NCBI GenBank assembly: GCA_049414205.1
Contig: JBMSGE010000043.1
Coordinates: forward strand, 1-10,412
Source of the DNA: Nitrosomaritimum sp049414205
GTDB lineage: Archaea; Thermoproteota; Nitrososphaeria; Nitrososphaerales; Nitrosopumilaceae
Direction of reading: 5' to 3'
Length of the DNA: 10,412 bases
Shown here: in pieces, positions 5,436 to 10,412 of the stretch
Layout: the number at the start of each line of letters is the position of its first letter
Numbering within the stretch: the stretch's first letter is position 1
Made by a program: the position numbers and the translations under genes
The notes under the pieces: generated by a model
Database searches by the model: none
What the model was told of the DNA's origin: nothing
Seen by the model: only the letters and a program-made list of their open reading frames with translations

Positions 5436-7058
5436 CTAGTATTTTGGAATTTTGATGATGAATCGAGTTGGATTTGATTCCACTTTGATTGATCCTTGAT
5501 GTGTTTCAACGATATTTTTTACCGTTGACAGACCAAGACCAGTTCCGTGTGTTTTGGTAGTAAACAGAGGCTCAAAAATTTTGTCCTTATTTTCTGGATC
5601 AATGCCAATCCCTGAGTCCTCTACCGTAATGAAACACCAAGAATCTTTATCTTCAATTGAAACAGTGATTTTCCCTTTCTTTGCACCTATTGCCTGAATT
5701 GAATTTAAAATGAGATTGGAAATTACACGGTCCATTTGTACGGGGTCACAATTCACCTTAAACACAGAGTCTGAAATTTCTACAGAGATATTTTCTGGAA
5801 TTGATATATTTTCAATAGAGGTTTTAATTAAATTTCGAATGTTAATATCTTCTTTTTTTATTTGACTATTATTCAAAAAGTCCAACACATCATTTACCTG
5901 ATGTGAAATTCTAAAAATATTATTATCTATTTTTTCAAAATACCTCTTTAGTTTTTCATCTGAAATTTTTTTACCAATTATGTCTGTTGATAATTTTATG
6001 TTGTTTAGTGGATTTCTAATATCATGAGCTATTTTTGCGGACAATTCCCCGATGGCTGAGAGTCTCTCATTTTTTATCAGTTCTTCTTGATTTTTTTGGA
6101 GGCTTTGAGTTAACCGATGAGTTTTTTTCACATTTTTAAAAATAAAATATGTGATTAGCACCAGAAATACCTGCATCAAGCCTAGCAAGGTGTATGCTTC
6201 TACTTTTTTCTGTTTTTCATTTACCAGAAAATCATTTTCCGAGATTGTTTCAAATAATGACCACTCTTTAGTTTGTAGTTTTACAGTAGTGTGAAACACA
6301 TGTACACCTAATTCAGAATCAAAAACATGAATTTTAGAATTTGGTGTAAATTTTAAAAGGTCATCAGAAGCTTTTCCGTGGTAGTTGACATCATTTGTGT
6401 CGGCTATTATTATGTCATTGCTGTCAACTAGAATGATTGATGTATTTGTATCCCGAAAATTATCCAAATATGCAGTCAGAAATTCTAAATCCATTCCCCC
6501 ACCCCACATTCCAATAAGATCTCCATCTTCAGAATACATTTGAGTAGAGATTACAATTATTGGATGGTTTGTAGCAGAAGATACAAAAACCTCCGATACG
6601 AAGGTTTCATCGGAATTTAATACACCCTGGAACCATTCTCTGTCTGAAAAATTAAATTTTGATAGAGATAATTGATCTGAAAAAGGCTCTAGCAGATACA
6701 TTTGTCCATCAAGAGTCGTAATTCCAAATGACTGAAATCCATACTCGTCAATGAAATTTCTTGCAATAGTTCGTTTATTGTTTTCAACATCTTGTGGAAT
6801 TCCGCCAATTGACTCATCAAACAAGTCTGCATGTGCAAGAACTTTCCATTCTGGAAGATGTGTGAATCCCTCCTGAGCTTTTATGATCATTGCAAAATCA
6901 GATTCAATTTTTTGTTTCTGGAAAATGATCTTGTCTTCCATCTCTGAAATTCGCCTGTCCACTTTTTGCTCATAGCTGGACTCGATGATGTAAACGCCCC
7001 CAAGTATGATAAATGTTGGAATAATCAAAATAGATAAAATCCAATATGGGAATGACAT
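5436..7058 (-). CDS. Membrane sensor histidine kinase with extracellular Cache-like domain
   Basis: This 540-residue protein is the sensor half of a two-component system. A first membrane helix (about 4-25) is followed by a large outside domain (about 28-285) of the double-Cache type. That domain has the D-R-E-W-F segment (R140, W142) and the strand G-x-W-G-G-G-M-D (D190). A second helix (about 287-307) and a short coiled linker lead to the kinase core. The phospho-acceptor is H345 in AHDIRNPLNNIK. The ATP-binding domain has N-box residues N448 and N452 (NLILNSIQAIG), G1 DSGIGI at 481-486, F-box FEPLFTT at 495-501 and G2 GTGLG at 505-509. All catalytic boxes are intact. A TTG codon at 7061 directly precedes the ATG at 7058; I chose the ATG. 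No response regulator lies in the window, so its partner is elsewhere. The signal sensed is unknown. Confidence 0.93.
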   Translation of the reverse strand: MSFPYWILSILIIPTFIILGGVYIIESSYEQKVDRRISEMEDKIIFQKQKIESDFAMIIKAQEGFTHLPEWKVLAHADLFDESIGGIPQDVENNKRTIARNFIDEYGFQSFGITTLDGQMYLLEPFSDQLSLSKFNFSDREWFQGVLNSDETFVSEVFVSSATNHPIIVISTQMYSEDGDLIGMWGGGMDLEFLTAYLDNFRDTNTSIILVDSNDIIIADTNDVNYHGKASDDLLKFTPNSKIHVFDSELGVHVFHTTVKLQTKEWSLFETISENDFLVNEKQKKVEAYTLLGLMQVFLVLITYFIFKNVKKTHRLTQSLQKNQEELIKNERLSAIGELSAKIAHDIRNPLNNIKLSTDIIGKKISDEKLKRYFEKIDNNIFRISHQVNDVLDFLNNSQIKKEDINIRNLIKTSIENISIPENISVEISDSVFKVNCDPVQMDRVISNLILNSIQAIGAKKGKITVSIEDKDSWCFITVEDSGIGIDPENKDKIFEPLFTTKTHGTGLGLSTVKNIVETHQGSIKVESNPTRFIIKIPKY

Positions 7059-7080
7059 CAAAAGAATAGATTTATCGAGA

Positions 7081-7090
7081 TTTTTTAAAG
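7081..7090 (-). promoter_or_regulatory. TATA box of the histidine kinase gene
   Basis: CTTTAAAAAA on the - strand, centred about 27 nt upstream of the ATG at 7058. The distance fits a leaderless mRNA starting at the ATG and supports that ATG over the adjacent TTG. The rest of the 96-nt gap shows nothing else clear. Confidence 0.55.
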
Positions 7091-7154
7091 TATTGAATAC
7101 TGTTTTACGAGAATGTAGTTAATTACAATATTTGTTCATGTTTTAGGGAGAAAT

Positions 7155-7295
7155 TCATTTATCCTCGTCATCTTCTTTTTCTGGGTTATCCCACATATGC
7201 ATAGTTCCCCGTATCATAAATGAGCCCACTATAATTGCGACAAGTCCACCTACAATGAACATGAAAAAACGCCCAATGCTTCTGATTCCAGCCAA
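7155..7295 (-). CDS. 46-residue single-helix membrane protein with acidic tail
   Basis: This ORF reads from TTG at 7295 to TGA at 7155. After a short basic start (AGIRSIGRF) comes one membrane helix (about residues 10-28, rich in Val, Ile and Gly). A short loop with His, Met and Trp (MHMWDNP) follows, and the tail is almost purely charged (EKEDDEDK). The basic N-terminus and acidic C-terminus predict N-terminus inside and tail outside. An in-frame TAA two codons upstream of the TTG limits the start. The TATA box AATTATAATT is centred 28 nt before it, which supports TTG; the alternative ATG (residue 12) would cut into the helix. The histidine kinase follows 96 nt downstream on the same strand with its own TATA. 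The function is unknown. Confidence 0.6.
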   Translation of the reverse strand: MAGIRSIGRFFMFIVGGLVAIIVGSFMIRGTMHMWDNPEKEDDEDK

Positions 7296-7318
7296 TAGTT
7301 ACTCTAAGGAGTCTTTCT

Positions 7319-7328
7319 AATTATAATT
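7319..7328 (-). promoter_or_regulatory. TATA box of the 46-residue membrane protein gene
   Basis: AATTATAATT is a perfect palindrome, so it reads the same on both strands. It sits about 28 nt upstream of the TTG at 7295. It could also serve the + strand Cys-rich microgene, whose ATG lies about 45 nt downstream, with a leader of roughly 20 nt. Confidence 0.5.
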
Positions 7329-7368
7329 GTCTGGAAACCAAGATTAATGACTAGAATCAAAGAAGAGC

Positions 7369-7479
7369 ATGAATTGCAGCAACAAAAAGATTGGATGCTA
7401 TCATGACAATGTTCTACATACTGAAGGGAAAGGAAAATGTCTTGTAAAGGACTGCAAATGTGAAGAATTTCAAGAATAA
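7369..7479 (+). CDS. 36-residue Cys/His-rich microprotein, probably metal-binding
   Basis: This ORF begins with ATG at 7369 and ends with TAA at 7477-7479. It encodes 36 residues with five cysteines and two histidines: C3, C10, H12, H17, C24, C29 and C31. The pattern is MNC...GCYHD...H...GKC...DCKC, with an acidic end (EEFQE). This density of potential ligands in an otherwise polar protein suggests a small zinc-binding fold. The spacing matches no named finger that I can identify. It stops 7 nt before the end of the convergent 110-residue gene. A weak purine-rich GAAGAG lies a few bases before the ATG. The ORF is short, so existence rests on the ligand pattern. Function is unknown; it differs in ligand spacing from the two zinc microproteins at 5003-5330. 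Confidence 0.6.
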   Translation: MNCSNKKIGCYHDNVLHTEGKGKCLVKDCKCEEFQE

Positions 7480-7486
7480 TTTTAGA

Positions 7487-7819
7487 TTAAAGAGTTGCCA
7501 GTTTACTTTCTAATTCTTGAATCTCTTTTTGGGCCTCATCATACTTGATTTTTACAAAATCTTTCCTGGCTTGAATTACTGCAGATAATGCTTCTTTGTA
7601 ACCTTGATCTGATTCTTTGATAACATCACAGGATTCAAGTGAAGTTACATCACCTGTAACTCTTGCAATAGCGCCTTTTTGATTAAACTTTACAATTCCA
7701 CCAAAGGCCTCAATTGGCATAAATGCAGATTCTGCTTTGCACTTGAAAGTTACACGTCCAGTATCAGTGTTGAATAATTCTGTGATTCCTCCGGGTAATC
7801 GAGTTACAGTTACTGTCAT
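7487..7819 (-). CDS. 110-residue two-part protein, unknown function
   Basis: I do not recognise this family. The first two thirds (about 1-66) read as alternating short strands (T-V-T-V-T-R-L-P-G-G, R-V-T-F-K-C, G-G-I-V-K-F, A-I-A-R-V-T-G-D-V) and suggest a small beta domain. Residues 73-110 form a charged helix with coiled-coil character (QKEIQELESKLATL), suggesting oligomerisation. There are two cysteines, C27 and C64. No signal peptide or membrane helix is seen, so it is probably cytoplasmic. It has its own TATA box 27 nt upstream and follows ferritin on the same strand after 45 nt and a T-run. A link to iron handling is suggested only by position and is weak. Confidence 0.8.
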   Translation of the reverse strand: MTVTVTRLPGGITELFNTDTGRVTFKCKAESAFMPIEAFGGIVKFNQKGAIARVTGDVTSLESCDVIKESDQGYKEALSAVIQARKDFVKIKYDEAQKEIQELESKLATL

Positions 7820-7841
7820 GGAATTATAAAATAATATGGAG

Positions 7842-7850
7842 TATTAATTA
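7842..7850 (-). promoter_or_regulatory. TATA box of the 110-residue protein gene
   Basis: TAATTAATA on the - strand, centred about 27 nt upstream of the ATG at 7819, which suggests a leaderless transcript separate from ferritin. Confidence 0.5.
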
Positions 7851-7856
7851 TTTTAG

Positions 7857-7862
7857 AAAAAA
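7857..7862 (-). terminator. T-run terminator candidate after ferritin
   Basis: Six T residues on the - strand lie 2 nt after the ferritin stop codon, and a second T-rich stretch follows. An oligo-T signal without a hairpin is the usual archaeal terminator. It sits just upstream of the TATA box of the next gene. Confidence 0.45.
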
Positions 7863-7864
7863 GG

Positions 7865-8383
7865 TCAAGCTGCAGGATCAGCTTCTGGAGCTGCTGCCTG
7901 AGCTGCTAGTAGTTTGTCAATTTCATTAATGGCCAACTTGTCTCGTCCAATAAGATCAAACTTTTGCAACAAGGTTTCAAACTTTGTCTCTTCTTGGACT
8001 TGTTCGTTTACGAACCACTCCAAAAATGCATATGTTGAATGATCTTTTTCTTTTTGAGAAATTTCTACCATTTTGTGAATTGCTGCAGTAACTGTTTGCT
8101 CACTTTTCAAAGCGGTTTTGATTAAAGCCTCAAGTGATTTGAAAGATGTTGCAGGTGCTTTTGTTGCAGGAATTGTTGCTGTTGCACCCATATCATTGAG
8201 ATAGTGAACCACTTTGAGCATATGGGTTCTCTCCTCATCAGATTGTGCGTAAAAGTAGCCTGCAGCTCCTTCATATCCTGTAACCTCACACCATGATGCC
8301 ATTGCAAGATAACTGTTTGATGCATTTGCTTCCAATCCAACTTGGTCATTGAGTGCTTTTTTCATTTTTGCAGAAATTTTCAT
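7865..8383 (-). CDS. Ferritin (iron-storage protein, non-haem)
   Basis: Ferritin oxidises Fe(II) and stores it as a ferric mineral inside a 24-subunit cytoplasmic shell. The 172-residue four-helix protein has the ferroxidase ligands in order: E18, E51 and H54 (E-x2-H), E95, and Q128 with E131. Y25 is the conserved tyrosine near the site. These positions equal those of E. coli FtnA plus one (E17, Y24, E50, H53, E94, Q127, E130). Of the third-site ligands, E50 and E127 are kept, while the position matching FtnA E129 is Gln (Q130). There is no haem-binding evidence. The C-terminus is an Ala-rich tail (AAQAAAPEADPAA). The frame can be extended to TTG 8392, but ATG 8383 (MKISAKMKKAL) is preferred. 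Transcription diverges from the exported protein gene across a 142-nt gap. Confidence 0.94.
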   Translation of the reverse strand: MKISAKMKKALNDQVGLEANASNSYLAMASWCEVTGYEGAAGYFYAQSDEERTHMLKVVHYLNDMGATATIPATKAPATSFKSLEALIKTALKSEQTVTAAIHKMVEISQKEKDHSTYAFLEWFVNEQVQEETKFETLLQKFDLIGRDKLAINEIDKLLAAQAAAPEADPAA

Positions 8384-8525
8384 TATTTTCAAAAATACAT
8401 GATTTTTTTCTGTTAAAAAGACTTGCTAAATTTTTTGGAAAAATAATAGGTCCAAAGTGGAAATTTACCGTAGATCATTAATACTAGGAAAAATTCCTTA
8501 GAGAAGGGCATACCTAGAATCAAAA
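8384..8525. promoter_or_regulatory. Divergent promoter region between ferritin and the exported protein gene
   Basis: This 142-nt gap must drive both genes. For ferritin, TTTTTAACA on the - strand (8411-8419) is centred about 32 nt before the ATG. For the exported protein, TTAATACTA (8478-8486) would give a leader of about 18 nt. A small perfect palindrome, AGGAAAAATTCCT (8486-8498), lies just after that element and could be an operator. No match to a known iron-regulator site can be claimed. Assignments here are weaker than for the other promoters. Confidence 0.4.
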
Positions 8526-10316
8526 ATGGAAAAAAAATTAATGAAACTTTCCGTGGTTTTTACATTAACCATAATCGGATCTGCAGGCTTTTCAATGTCT
8601 GCTTTAGCTGAAGAAACATCGGTACCTGATTGGGTTAAAAACAATGCATTGTGGTGGGCAGAAGGAAAAATCACCGAGCAAGAATACCTCAATGCAATTC
8701 AGTTTTTAATTGAAGAGGGAATTATCACAGTAAGTGTTGTTGATGAAACTGCCGCAGAGGCCTTGGAGGACCCAAGAAGTTTATTTTTTGAGAGTGCAAG
8801 AGAAATAGCTCCCTCCATAATATCCCCATTTTCAAAACATGTTGTCCCTGAAGATGACCGGGCTTCAGGATACATCGTACGAATTTCAGGAGGAGAGTTT
8901 ACCGACACTCAAACTTTTGATACTTTTGGACGGTTTGAGCCTGGACAAGACCCAATCTTCATTAACTCACTTAGATCTCAAGGGCTGTCTGCATACTTTA
9001 TGCTGGAATCTCTGCCAAGCAAAGACAAACCGGCATTTTACGATTTAATTTCAAAATACTACAATCCAGGAAAAACACCCGAGCCCTTTGATGTGGAAAT
9101 AGACGGATTGTCTGGAGACGGCTCGACCATTGTGACTTTTAATTATAATCGATGCCAACTTGAGGATTATTTTCCATACTTGCAAAACTTTACCTTTTTG
9201 TATCCTCTCAGCAACGAAGTAGGAGCTGAAATTCGAGACCGTGCAATTTTTGCCTGTCAAGGACTTCAGGTAGAAGTAAGACCAGACAAAGAACAAATCA
9301 ACATGTCTAGTTTGAGAGTAATTCCAGAAGATGCAGATCGTGCAAAAAAATTTGTAGTTCATTTCTATAATGGAGAGATAGAAAAAATATTCTCCACTAC
9401 TTTTCCCAAATTCGCCCCATCAATTGATTCGCTAGAGACTCCGTTTGTGACAATCACAATAGCTGGAAACCCCGTAGAAGGCTCGCCTCAGTTTTTCTTA
9501 GAATCAGTTCCAAGTTATGACAAGAGAATTTTTTACGAGTTTCTTTCAAGGTATGTCAACCCTACCAAAATACCAGAGCCATTTGATGTTAGTGTGGATG
9601 TGATTTTAGGAGACAACACAATACTGCAAAGATGGAGTTATTCAGATTGTGAACTGGTAAATTACCAAATGCGCATGGATGATTCCATGTTGTATTATCC
9701 ATATTCAAATCAGATGGGAGGGGAAATCAAGGACAAGACTGATTTTTCATGTGCAGGTAATGATGTGATGGTGCAAGGTATTCACCAGATTGACGATTAT
9801 CCGATAAAGGACGTAAGAGACAGTATTGCGGCTTCTGAAGAATTGGACGCCCTTTACGCACAAGGGACACCTTTAGAAAAAGACAGGGCCATGTCATATA
9901 GGATTCACGCATTTAATGGAGAATTAGAGGTGACCAGAACCACTGAAACTATTCCAAAATTTGTAGGGTTGGTACAAAACAGAGGCCCTCTAACACCATT
10001 GCATCACGACAAACAGTATGACGTGGGCTTCTACATGGAGTCATTGCCAGACAAAAATAAAATTGAATTATACAATTTCATTTCCGAATATGTCAACCCC
10101 GGAAAACAACCCGAACCAATAGATGTCGATGTTGAAATTCTTACAGGCGATGGCAGAGTTCTCGAGACACTACAATATCGAAGCTGTGAGGCAATTGATT
10201 TTGACTGGTATTCGCAAGAAAGAATGTTTACTTTTCAAATAACAAACCAGATAGATAAAGAGATTAGAGAAAAGGCCACATTCTATTGTGATGGCTATAC
10301 AATTTACTTTGAATGA
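8526..10316 (+). CDS. Exported protein with three copies of a Cys-pair domain
   Basis: This 596-residue protein has a signal peptide (1-28: basic MEKKLMK, hydrophobic core, cleavage after ALA). Next comes a module at 33-69 with W-V-K-N-N-x-x-W-W and L-I-E-E-G-I-I, which recurs in many thaumarchaeal exported proteins (from memory). The rest is three copies of one domain, about 108-252, 267-416 and 449-596. Each opens with a D-R-A motif after a Pro/acidic stretch and continues with an E-S-L/V-P strand, then F/L-Y-x-F/L-I/L-S-x-Y-x-N-P-x-K-x-P-E-P and an I/F-D-V strand with G-D. Each contains one cysteine pair: C210/C244, C375/C409 and C554/C588. The six are the only cysteines in the protein, and each pair is 34 residues apart, so one disulfide per domain is likely. 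No anchor or catalytic motif is seen, and the protein ends with the third copy. A surface or secreted binding role is inferred. Confidence 0.88.
   Translation: MEKKLMKLSVVFTLTIIGSAGFSMSALAEETSVPDWVKNNALWWAEGKITEQEYLNAIQFLIEEGIITVSVVDETAAEALEDPRSLFFESAREIAPSIISPFSKHVVPEDDRASGYIVRISGGEFTDTQTFDTFGRFEPGQDPIFINSLRSQGLSAYFMLESLPSKDKPAFYDLISKYYNPGKTPEPFDVEIDGLSGDGSTIVTFNYNRCQLEDYFPYLQNFTFLYPLSNEVGAEIRDRAIFACQGLQVEVRPDKEQINMSSLRVIPEDADRAKKFVVHFYNGEIEKIFSTTFPKFAPSIDSLETPFVTITIAGNPVEGSPQFFLESVPSYDKRIFYEFLSRYVNPTKIPEPFDVSVDVILGDNTILQRWSYSDCELVNYQMRMDDSMLYYPYSNQMGGEIKDKTDFSCAGNDVMVQGIHQIDDYPIKDVRDSIAASEELDALYAQGTPLEKDRAMSYRIHAFNGELEVTRTTETIPKFVGLVQNRGPLTPLHHDKQYDVGFYMESLPDKNKIELYNFISEYVNPGKQPEPIDVDVEILTGDGRVLETLQYRSCEAIDFDWYSQERMFTFQITNQIDKEIREKATFYCDGYTIYFE
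8849..10314 (+). repeat. Three tandem domain-level repeats inside the exported protein
   Basis: The coding sequence contains a domain of about 145 residues three times, with starts near codons 108, 267 and 449 (about 8847, 9324 and 9870). The copies share ordered motifs (D-R-A, N-P-x-K-x-P-E-P, Y-x-x-C, C-x-G) but have diverged at the nucleotide level, so the duplication is old. Linkers differ: the second and third copies are separated by an extra stretch (about 417-448) containing SIAASEELDALYAQGT. Confidence 0.8.
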
Positions 10317-10321
10317 TTTCA

Positions 10322-10340
10322 TATCAATTTAAAATTGATA
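10322..10340. promoter_or_regulatory. Perfect 19-bp palindrome over the TATA box of the next gene
   Basis: TATCAATTTAAAATTGATA has two 9-base arms around a single central A. It starts 6 nt after the stop of the exported protein gene. Its centre (TTTAAAAT, 10328-10335) lies 25-26 nt upstream of the ATG at 10357, so it coincides with a TATA box at leaderless distance. A regulator bound here would block TBP. As RNA it could also form a short hairpin, but it has no following T-run, which makes an operator the better reading. Confidence 0.5.
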
Positions 10341-10356
10341 ATCACAATAACTAATT

Positions 10357-10412
10357 ATGAATTATCTACTGATTATTGCAATATCATGTGGTTTATTGTT
10401 ATTTTCTAATTC
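10357..10412 (+). CDS. Start of a membrane or exported protein (partial)
   Basis: An open frame from ATG 10357 runs off the window after 18 codons: MNYLLIIAISCGLLLFSN. It is strongly hydrophobic with a very short polar start, as in a signal peptide or first membrane helix. A Cys at position 11 follows A-I-S, but this is too early and a poor match for a lipobox. The ATG lies 40 nt after the stop of the triplicated exported protein, has a TATA box at -25, and no Shine-Dalgarno site. The product cannot be named. Confidence 0.5.
   Translation, partial: MNYLLIIAISCGLLLFSN

Noticed and set aside
7059..7061. TTG as start of the histidine kinase
   Set aside because: An ATG follows immediately, and the TATA box fits the ATG at 7058 equally well or better.
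7302..7310. Shared 9-mer TCCTTAGAG here (- strand) and at 8495-8503 (+ strand), both near starts
   Set aside because: A single 9-base match at different distances from the two starts is expected by chance often enough; no further copy was noticed.
7349..7408. Short + strand frame beginning ATG ACT AGA in the gap before the Cys-rich microgene
   Set aside because: Only 19 codons with no hydrophobic or ligand pattern; it overlaps the better supported ORF at 7369-7479 in another frame.
8122..8349. 75-residue frame on the - strand in another phase of ferritin
   Set aside because: It overlaps ferritin in the same direction, and its sequence is low-complexity (Gln/His-rich) as expected from a shifted reading of that gene.
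8486..8498. AGGAAAAATTCCT as an iron-regulator (DtxR-type) box near ferritin
   Set aside because: The palindrome is real but short. It lies next to the exported protein's promoter, away from the ferritin promoter, and I cannot match it to a known consensus.
9051..9362. 103-residue - strand frame inside the exported protein gene
   Set aside because: It is antisense to a gene whose repeats and cysteine spacing prove its frame, so chance is the simpler explanation.
1..10412. tRNA or rRNA genes, CRISPR repeats, insertion sequences, phage genes
   Set aside because: I looked for cloverleaf segments, regularly spaced repeats, transposase motifs and terminal inverted repeats and saw none. Intergenic gaps are short and mostly explained by promoters and microgenes.

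Overview
The window looks like chromosomal DNA of an ammonia-oxidising archaeon of the Nitrosopumilus type (phylum Nitrososphaerota/Thaumarchaeota). The evidence is AT-rich sequence, an archaeal Elp3 with the short cysteine spacing Cx4Cx2C, a class I lysyl-tRNA synthetase, start codons with a TATA box 24-28 nt upstream and no Shine-Dalgarno site (leaderless transcription), and a secreted protein carrying the W-V-K-N-N-x-x-W-W module that I recall as common in thaumarchaeal exported proteins. The genus is inferred from gene content and style; no rRNA or other marker gene is present.

Left part (1-4397, all + strand): the tail of an extremely basic protein, then a compact gene row. It holds elp3 (tRNA wobble-uridine modification), lysS (charging of tRNA-Lys), a 66-residue two-helix membrane protein and a 262-residue coiled-coil protein. 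The first three are 4-9 nt apart and look co-transcribed. Elp3 and LysS plausibly meet on tRNA-Lys(UUU), which Elp3 prepares at the wobble base and LysS charges.

Middle part (4383-7295, all - strand): an FMN-binding split-barrel (PPOX-like) protein, a series of very small genes, and a membrane sensor histidine kinase. The small genes encode a 32-residue membrane peptide, a 36-residue C2H2 zinc finger, a 57-residue Cys-rich protein and a 46-residue membrane protein with an acidic tail. Most of these microgenes lie in stretches that look empty at normal ORF cut-offs, but three of the four have a well-placed TATA box. The kinase has an extracellular Cache-type sensor domain and no response regulator beside it.

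Right part (7369-10412): a 36-residue Cys/His-rich microprotein (+), an unrecognised 110-residue protein (-), and a ferritin with an almost complete set of E. coli FtnA-type iron ligands (-). After the divergent promoter region comes a 596-residue exported protein (+) made of three copies of one domain, each with two cysteines exactly 34 residues apart. The window ends with the first 18 codons of another membrane or exported protein, whose TATA box lies inside a perfect 19-bp palindrome.

I found no tRNA or rRNA genes, CRISPR arrays, insertion sequences or phage genes. The region looks like ordinary core chromosome. Its least described content is the microproteins and the triplicated exported protein.
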